Of a stretch of DNA of 64,000 bases, positions 59,106 through 64,000 are shown piece by piece (position 1 is the stretch's first letter; each line of letters opens with the position of its first letter). Below the pieces are notes generated by a model, which had not been told where the DNA came from, searched no databases, and saw only the letters and a list, made by a program, of their open reading frames with translations. This DNA is from Campylobacter fetus subsp. fetus (GTDB lineage Bacteria; Campylobacterota; Campylobacteria; Campylobacterales; Campylobacteraceae). The DNA is taken from NCBI RefSeq assembly GCF_900475935.1, contig NZ_LS483431.1, forward strand, positions 1,612,001-1,676,000. Reading direction: 5' to 3'. A program made the translations under genes and the position numbers.

Positions 59106-59456
59106 ATGACCAGAGAGACCGTATTTAAGTATGCAAAAGAAAAGTACGGTACGATCCCCGATCATCCATGGAAAAAATATCCGAAATACGCCATTTTAAG
59201 ACATTTAAAAAATCAAAAATGGTACGGAGCCGTAATCAATATACCAAGAAACAAACTCGGACTAAATGGAGATGACGCGGTTGATGTTTTGAATGTCAAA
59301 TGCGAGAAAGATTTGGCTATTTTGCTAAAAGATAACGAAGCCATCTTTTCCGCTTATCACATGAACAAAAAGAACTGGATATCGATTTTGCTTGAAAAGG
59401 CGGAAAATAAGATGGTTTTTGATCTCATTTCGCAAAGTTATAAAATAACTCTTTAA
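59106..59456 (+). CDS. MmcQ/YjbR family protein
   Basis: 116 residues. Typical start MTRETVFKYAKEKYG with PDHPWKKYPKYAILRH, and the C-terminal YHMNKKNWISILLE that fits the double-wing YjbR fold. Biochemical role unknown. Stop abuts the convergent hydrolase gene. Confidence 0.85.
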   Translation: MTRETVFKYAKEKYGTIPDHPWKKYPKYAILRHLKNQKWYGAVINIPRNKLGLNGDDAVDVLNVKCEKDLAILLKDNEAIFSAYHMNKKNWISILLEKAENKMVFDLISQSYKITL

Positions 59457-59960
59457 CTATTTTATCAACTTTGAGATATCTTTAAATTTGACATGCTCGG
59501 CACTTCGCATCATCTCAAACGCTATCATTTCGGCAGATTTTACGGTAACGCCATTTAAATTTAAAAAAGTAAGCTCTTTGTTTCTTTCGTCTCTACTGCC
59601 CACACACTCGTCTACCAAAGTCACATTATAACCATTATTTAGCAGATCTTTTGCGCTTTGATATACGCATATATGAGCTTCTACTCCGATCAAAATCACA
59701 TTTCTATAACCTGAAATTTCATCTTTTATAACGTTAAAAGCCGAGAATTCCGACTTATCAAATATTTTGGAATTTATCAAATTTAATATCTGCTCATCGG
59801 TATCGCCAAGCCCTTTTTTATACTGCTGCGTAGCGATCACCTTAAGTCCTAGATCATTTGCTATTTTTAGAAATTTAACACTGTTTTGCAACAAATTTTT
59901 ATCGCTCATCACGTTTAAAAGCTTAGTTTGCATATCGATAACCGTGACTATACTATCCAT
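59457..59960 (-). CDS. Isochorismatase family cysteine hydrolase
   Basis: 167 residues. Catalytic triad by family: Asp in VTVIDMQTKLL, Lys in QQYKKGLGD region, Cys in GVEAHICVYQSA. YcaC/nicotinamidase-like group; substrate unclear. Confidence 0.82.
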   Translation of the reverse strand: MDSIVTVIDMQTKLLNVMSDKNLLQNSVKFLKIANDLGLKVIATQQYKKGLGDTDEQILNLINSKIFDKSEFSAFNVIKDEISGYRNVILIGVEAHICVYQSAKDLLNNGYNVTLVDECVGSRDERNKELTFLNLNGVTVKSAEMIAFEMMRSAEHVKFKDISKLIK

Positions 59961-59977
59961 GATTTTCCTCCGTTTTT

Positions 59978-60736
59978 TTATAGATCTATCTCGATACCCA
60001 CTGGACAGTGATCGCTACCTTCTATGCTATCAAGTATAAAGGCGTCTTTTAGTTTATCTTTTAAATTTGAGCTAATGAAAAAATAATCAATCCGCCAACC
60101 GACATTTTTAGCTCTTGCGTTAAATCTATAGCTCCACCATGAGTAAGCGTTCTCTTTGTCGCCATTTATAAATCTAAAAGTATCTATAAATCCGCTATCG
60201 ATAACCTTATCTATCCACGCCCTTTCAATAGGCAAAAATCCGCTTGTTTTGGAGTTGGCTTTTGGATTTTTAAGGTCGATTTCACGGTGAGCGGTATTTA
60301 CGTCGCCGCAAAATATCACTCCTTTGCCTTCGCTCACCAAAGCATTGATATAAGATAGAAATTTGTCATAAAAATCCATCTTATATGCTAGTCTTTCATC
60401 TCCGCTTTGACCGTTTGGAAAGTATATATTGAAAAGATGTATATTATCAAATTTATGTTCCAAAACTCTGCCTTCATCATCATCAAAAAACTGCGATTTT
60501 AAATTTTGAGATTTTAAATTCGACAAACTCATCACACCTGAGTAGCCAGGTCTTTTGGCTGAATTTGCGGATATATTTTCAAATCCCAGATTATAAATTT
60601 CTGCTGGTATCTTATCTTCACTTACTTTGATCTCTTGCAAAGCTAAAAAGTCCGGTTTATGCTCATCTAGCCACGAAAAAGACTCTTTTCCAAGCGCTGC
60701 TCTAAGTCCATTTACGTTCCACGAAATTAGTTTCAA
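59978..60736 (-). CDS. xth: Exodeoxyribonuclease III
   Basis: 252 residues. AP endonuclease/3'-5' exonuclease. Motifs: ISWNVNGLRAAL, LALQEIKV, NIYFPNGQ, FCGDVNTAHREIDL, SWWSYRFNARAKNVGWRIDY and GSDHCPVGI with the catalytic Asp-His. With nfo this makes two AP endonucleases in the window. Confidence 0.95.
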   Translation of the reverse strand: MKLISWNVNGLRAALGKESFSWLDEHKPDFLALQEIKVSEDKIPAEIYNLGFENISANSAKRPGYSGVMSLSNLKSQNLKSQFFDDDEGRVLEHKFDNIHLFNIYFPNGQSGDERLAYKMDFYDKFLSYINALVSEGKGVIFCGDVNTAHREIDLKNPKANSKTSGFLPIERAWIDKVIDSGFIDTFRFINGDKENAYSWWSYRFNARAKNVGWRIDYFFISSNLKDKLKDAFILDSIEGSDHCPVGIEIDL

Positions 60737-60826
60737 ATTTAATCCTTTTATATATTTTCTTGCTTAAATTATAACTTCAAATTTAAAATACTTATACTAA
60801 ATTTTTATCTATTTACCATATTGAAT

Positions 60827-60832
60827 TATAAT
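60827..60832 (+). promoter_or_regulatory. Likely -10 box (TATAAT) of the eptC operon
   Basis: TATAAT 26 bases before the eptC start, after an AT-rich stretch divergent from xth. Confidence 0.45.
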
Positions 60833-60858
60833 TTTAACAAATAATTTTAAGGATCTTC

Positions 60859-62388
60859 ATGAAAATCAGCTCAAATATTTTTATATTGAGTTTTGCTCTT
60901 TTTATAACCTTGCTTAACTACAAATTTTTTGAATTTGCAATCAATAAAGCAGGTTTTTACGAAAACAAAATTGTTATTTTAACGCTTCCGGTGCTATTTT
61001 TTGCACTATTGATAATAGCTTTTAGCTTATTATTCCTACCTTATCTAACTAAACCATTATCAATTTTTATAGGTATTAGCGGAATTGCCGGAGCGTACTT
61101 TATGAACACGTACGGCACAATAATAGATAGCGATATGATAAGAAATGCGGTGCAAACGGATGTAAAAGAGGTGAAAGATCTACTAAATTGGGATATAATT
61201 TTATGGATTTTAGGCGCCGTTTTCGTCGTGATTATCGTAGTAAAAACGAAAATTATCTATTCTAAGGTTTTGCACGAGATAAAAATCAGATCTATTTTTA
61301 TAGTAGCGGCTTTAGCCATTTTCGGAGCTTCTTTTGGTATATTTAGCAAAAACTTTATACCATTTTTTAGAAACTATCCGGAAATCAGGTTTTTTACAAC
61401 TCCGTTTTATCCTATATACTCTATAATTAAATTTACAAAATCACTAACTCCTAAAGCAGAATTTCAAAAAATAGGACTTGACGCAACTCTAAAAGATGAT
61501 AAAAAAAGATTATTTGTACTTGTAGTAGGAGAAACTGCGAGAGCTGCTAATTACTCGTTAAATAACTATATGAAAAACGATACCAACCCATACTCGAAAG
61601 AAAACGGCGTACTTAGCTTCACGAACTTCTACTCATGCGGAACATCTACTGCTATAAGCGTACCTTGTATGTTTTCAAATTTAACAAAAAAAACGTTTTC
61701 TCCAAGCAAAGCTAACAATACGGGTAATTTATTAGACGTATTTACTGTAGCAAATATTGATGTAAGCTGGTTTGGTAACAATTCTGGATGGTGCAAAGGA
61801 GTCTGCGATAGACTGCAAAACGCTAAAAATTACGGCGGAGAGGGCTTTGATGAAGTCATGCTAAAAGATATAAATTCCAAAATACAAAACGCTTCAAAAA
61901 ACAGCTTTATAGTAGTTCATCTGCAAGGAAGCCATGGGCCAACTTACTTTAAAAGATATCCAAAAGAGTTTGATAAGTTCAACCCTACTTGCGATACTGC
62001 CGTACTAAAAGACTGTACGCATGATGAAATAGTAAATACATATGATAATACTATACTATATACCGATTATGTTATGAATAAAATAATAAATATGCTAAAA
62101 GATTCTAAATTTGAGACCGGGCTCCTTTACGTAAGTGATCACGGCGAGAGTTTGGGAGAAAACGGATTATATTTGCACGGTATGCCTTATGCTTTTGCTC
62201 CGGATTTTCAAATACATGTTCCTGCCATACTTTGGTTAAACGACAATAAAAAATTAGATGAATTGAGCAGATTAAAAGATGAGAATTTATCACAAGACTA
62301 TGTTTTTCACTCTATGCTTGGATTTTTTAGTATAGATTCAAACGTGTATGATAACAATCTGGACTTATTTGCTAAGGATATAAAGTGA
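60859..62388 (+). CDS. eptC: Phosphoethanolamine transferase (EptA/EptC family)
   Basis: 509 residues. Five N-terminal membrane helices (about 1-165), then a periplasmic sulfatase-type domain. Metal/nucleophile motifs: VVGETARAANYSLNNY, the Thr nucleophile in CGTSTAISVPCMF, HLQGSHGPTYFKRYP and VSDHGESLGENGLYLHG. In C. jejuni EptC decorates lipid A and the flagellar rod protein FlgG. Start of a four-base-overlap operon with dgkA. Confidence 0.92.
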   Translation: MKISSNIFILSFALFITLLNYKFFEFAINKAGFYENKIVILTLPVLFFALLIIAFSLLFLPYLTKPLSIFIGISGIAGAYFMNTYGTIIDSDMIRNAVQTDVKEVKDLLNWDIILWILGAVFVVIIVVKTKIIYSKVLHEIKIRSIFIVAALAIFGASFGIFSKNFIPFFRNYPEIRFFTTPFYPIYSIIKFTKSLTPKAEFQKIGLDATLKDDKKRLFVLVVGETARAANYSLNNYMKNDTNPYSKENGVLSFTNFYSCGTSTAISVPCMFSNLTKKTFSPSKANNTGNLLDVFTVANIDVSWFGNNSGWCKGVCDRLQNAKNYGGEGFDEVMLKDINSKIQNASKNSFIVVHLQGSHGPTYFKRYPKEFDKFNPTCDTAVLKDCTHDEIVNTYDNTILYTDYVMNKIINMLKDSKFETGLLYVSDHGESLGENGLYLHGMPYAFAPDFQIHVPAILWLNDNKKLDELSRLKDENLSQDYVFHSMLGFFSIDSNVYDNNLDLFAKDIK

Positions 62389-62747
62389 GAAATCAACCGA
62401 AATATAGCTTTTTTAAAAACTCATCATATGCCTTTAGCGGACTTTTTGATATCATATCTAGCGAAAAAAGCTTTAAAATAGAACTAGCCATCATAATTCC
62501 TCTACTTATCGTATCTGTTTTTTTAAATTTAACCCTAAGCGAACATCTACTTTTAGCCGCCGTGCTATTTTTGATTCTTGTAGTAGAGTGTATCAACTCA
62601 TCTATAGAAAGAGCCGTAGACCTTACTACGACAAACTATCATATACTAGCTAAAAAAGCAAAAGACGCTGCAAGTGCGGCTGTGTTTTTAAGTATATGTT
62701 TAGCGGGATTAGTATGGATAAGTATAATTTTAAATTTAATATTCTAA
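62385..62747 (+). CDS. dgkA: Diacylglycerol kinase
   Basis: 120 residues, GTG start overlapping the eptC stop. FKNSSYAFSGLFDIISSEKSF and the catalytic VVECINSSIERAVD with three helices. It recycles the diacylglycerol released by phosphoethanolamine transfer from PE, so its coupling with eptC is functionally sensible. Confidence 0.93.
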   Translation: MRNQPKYSFFKNSSYAFSGLFDIISSEKSFKIELAIIIPLLIVSVFLNLTLSEHLLLAAVLFLILVVECINSSIERAVDLTTTNYHILAKKAKDAASAAVFLSICLAGLVWISIILNLIF

Positions 62748-62977
62748 CAAAACTCTTTAAAAAAATTCTAGGCGAAAAGAAAACGCTTATAATGGAGCTT
62801 CTAGTAGAAAATATGGATGAAAAATATCTTGTAAAATATACTATAAAAGAGATTTGCGATGAGCTCGAAGTAAGCAAACCCACAGTTATTCAGACCTTCA
62901 AGCTCTTAGAGGAAAAAGGCGTTTTAACAAAGATAAAAAACGGTTTATATAGACTTAATTTATCAGATGAGTTATGA
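62714..62977 (+). CDS. Winged-helix regulator, small
   Basis: 87 residues from MDKYNFKFNILTKL; an in-frame TTG 18 bases earlier is possible. Winged helix-turn-helix: YTIKEICDELEVSKPTVIQTFKLLEEKGVLTK and a short wing (IKNGLYRLN). It overlaps the end of dgkA by 34 bases and the end of the convergent mntP. A similar gene follows dgkA in C. jejuni (Cj0258, from memory). Targets unknown. Confidence 0.75.
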   Translation: MDKYNFKFNILTKLFKKILGEKKTLIMELLVENMDEKYLVKYTIKEICDELEVSKPTVIQTFKLLEEKGVLTKIKNGLYRLNLSDEL

Positions 62978-63500
62978 TAATTTTACAGCCTATCAAAATA
63001 AGTATAACGCCGCCAAGAACTAGAGCTTTGCTTTCTAACATTTCGCCCAAAACTCTGCCCATGTAACTAGCAATAACGCATAAAACAAAACATACCAAGC
63101 CTATCACAAAAGCCGCGATAGCTATATTTATCTCTTCAAAACTAAAAGTAATTCCTACGGCAAGCGCATCTAAACTAGTCGCAAAAGCTCCTAACATAAG
63201 CATTCTTAAACTTAAATTTAAACTACAATGTACGCTAATCTGTCGACTCTCTTTTATCATTTTTATACCTAAAAATAGCAAAATAGCAAAAGCTACGTAA
63301 TGATCTATATAAGATATAAACCCAACAAATGCGAGACCCAAAAAATAACCGATAACCGGCATAAAAGCTTGAAATATTCCAAACAAAAAAGACATTTTAA
63401 AAATTTGCAAAGCTTTTATGTTCATACACCTTGCGCCGTTTGCCATACTTATAGCCACACTGTCCATTGCTAAAGCGATAGATAAAAAAATCAGCTCCAT
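62955..63500 (-). CDS. mntP: Manganese efflux pump MntP
   Basis: 181 residues, six helices. Two repeats with the DUF204/MntP signature: IALAMDSVAISMANGA at the N terminus and GAFATSLDALAVGITFSF in the middle; the acidic residues lie in the ion path. No metal-responsive leader is evident in the short upstream region. Confidence 0.9.
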   Translation of the reverse strand: MELIFLSIALAMDSVAISMANGARCMNIKALQIFKMSFLFGIFQAFMPVIGYFLGLAFVGFISYIDHYVAFAILLFLGIKMIKESRQISVHCSLNLSLRMLMLGAFATSLDALAVGITFSFEEINIAIAAFVIGLVCFVLCVIASYMGRVLGEMLESKALVLGGVILILIGCKIIITHLIN

Positions 63501-63587
63501 TATTATCCTTATTTTAAAAAGAGTGTAATTATATCTTAATTTACATTATGCTAAAATTAACGCATTTTTTATTGAAAGAAGATTAAG

Positions 63588-64000
63588 TTGAAAAAGAGTG
63601 TCATAGCTGAGATCTTGCTTATTTTTGTAGCGATCTCTTGGGGAATGACGTTTGTACCGGTAGCCGAAGCTATAAAAAGCGTTAATGTTTTTAGCTTTTT
63701 GTTTTGGAGATTTTTAATCGCTACTATTTTTATGTTTGTTTTTTGCATCAAAATATGTAAATTTGATAAAAAATCAATTTATTATGGTTTATTTTTAGGA
63801 TTTTGGTTATTTTGCGGATTTGCTTTTCAGACATATGCGCTCAAATACTCATATAGCTCAACAGTAGCATTTATCACAGGATTAAGCGTCGTTTTAGTAC
63901 CGTTTTTGATGCTTGTATTTTTTAAGCAAAGTGTGAATAAATTTGCATTTGGAGGAGCTCTTATAGCTTTTATCGGACTATATTTTCTTAGCGGCACGGG
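63588..64000 (+). CDS. EamA/DMT family transporter (N-terminal part; continues beyond the window)
   Basis: TTG start after an AGAAGA ribosome site. The 137 visible residues show MKKSVIAEILLIFVAISWGM, FSFLFWRFLIATIFMF and an AFQTYALKYSSYSSTVAFITGL segment, typical of the first EamA repeat of ten-helix drug/metabolite transporters. No stop in the window. Substrate unknown. Confidence 0.85.
   Translation, partial: MKKSVIAEILLIFVAISWGMTFVPVAEAIKSVNVFSFLFWRFLIATIFMFVFCIKICKFDKKSIYYGLFLGFWLFCGFAFQTYALKYSYSSTVAFITGLSVVLVPFLMLVFFKQSVNKFAFGGALIAFIGLYFLSGT

Overview
The window is low-GC DNA from an epsilonproteobacterium, almost certainly a Campylobacter. The best fit is the C. fetus / C. hyointestinalis side of the genus. 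This rests on familiar Campylobacter gene orders (UPF0323 lipoprotein, glutathionylspermidine-synthase-like, 2-hydroxyacid dehydrogenase, YajQ; def, clpP, tig, folE, fliI; xth, eptC, dgkA, HTH), on a NifS/NifU pair used for general Fe-S assembly, and on TTG/GTG starts with AAGGA-type ribosome sites. No database search was possible, so species and names rest on recognition of protein motifs.

Layout. 1-6.1 kb: the end of exbB, then exbD and tonB, then a five-gene nickel/peptide ABC importer of the NikZYXWV type, with a 7-11-7 inverted repeat of NikR-box geometry just before it. 6.1-20.5 kb: housekeeping and envelope genes (ArsB, lipoprotein, UbiX, YajQ, DsbA, a HemN-like radical SAM enzyme) and a five-gene minus-strand operon (lipoprotein, endonuclease IV, FadL, acyl-CoA ligase, AAA ATPase). 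20.6-28.3 kb: tRNA-Glu, then a two-helix membrane protein of unknown function, then a tightly overlapped type III-D CRISPR effector operon (Cas10, Cas7, Csx10, double Cas7, Csx19-like, TIGR03986-type RAMP) with no CRISPR array, cas1, cas2 or cas6 in the window. 28.4-28.9 kb: five tRNA genes. 29-44 kb: TerC, PurN, Nnr, ComM, Def, a degenerate GGDEF protein, ClpP, trigger factor; FolE, FliI, NifS, NifU; a chemoreceptor and a hemerythrin. 44-48.3 kb: IF-3 and ThrRS flanked by two damaged genes, a TM2 gene with a nonsense codon and a hypothetical gene with a one-base slip in an A tract.

48.76-54.75 kb: a compact integrated element of about 6 kb bounded by a 15-bp direct repeat of the tRNA-Val 3' end. 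It carries a P4-type tyrosine integrase, an AlpA-like HTH protein, a frameshifted gene that looks like a replication initiator, three 24-bp-spaced iteron-like repeats, a RelE/ParE-type toxin-antitoxin pair, decayed duplicates of the antitoxin start region, and a nearly perfect 101-bp direct repeat near the integrase. 54.8-64 kb: HemJ, a TM2-SHOCT protein, LspA, GlmM; S20, RF1; ExoIII; EptC, DgkA; MntP; and the start of an EamA transporter.

The two most interesting regions are the membrane protein placed directly before an HD-less, GGDD-intact Cas10, a possible membrane arm of a type III-D system, and the small tRNA-Val element, which combines integrase, iterons and a replication-like gene and so resembles a decaying plasmid/phage-satellite hybrid.
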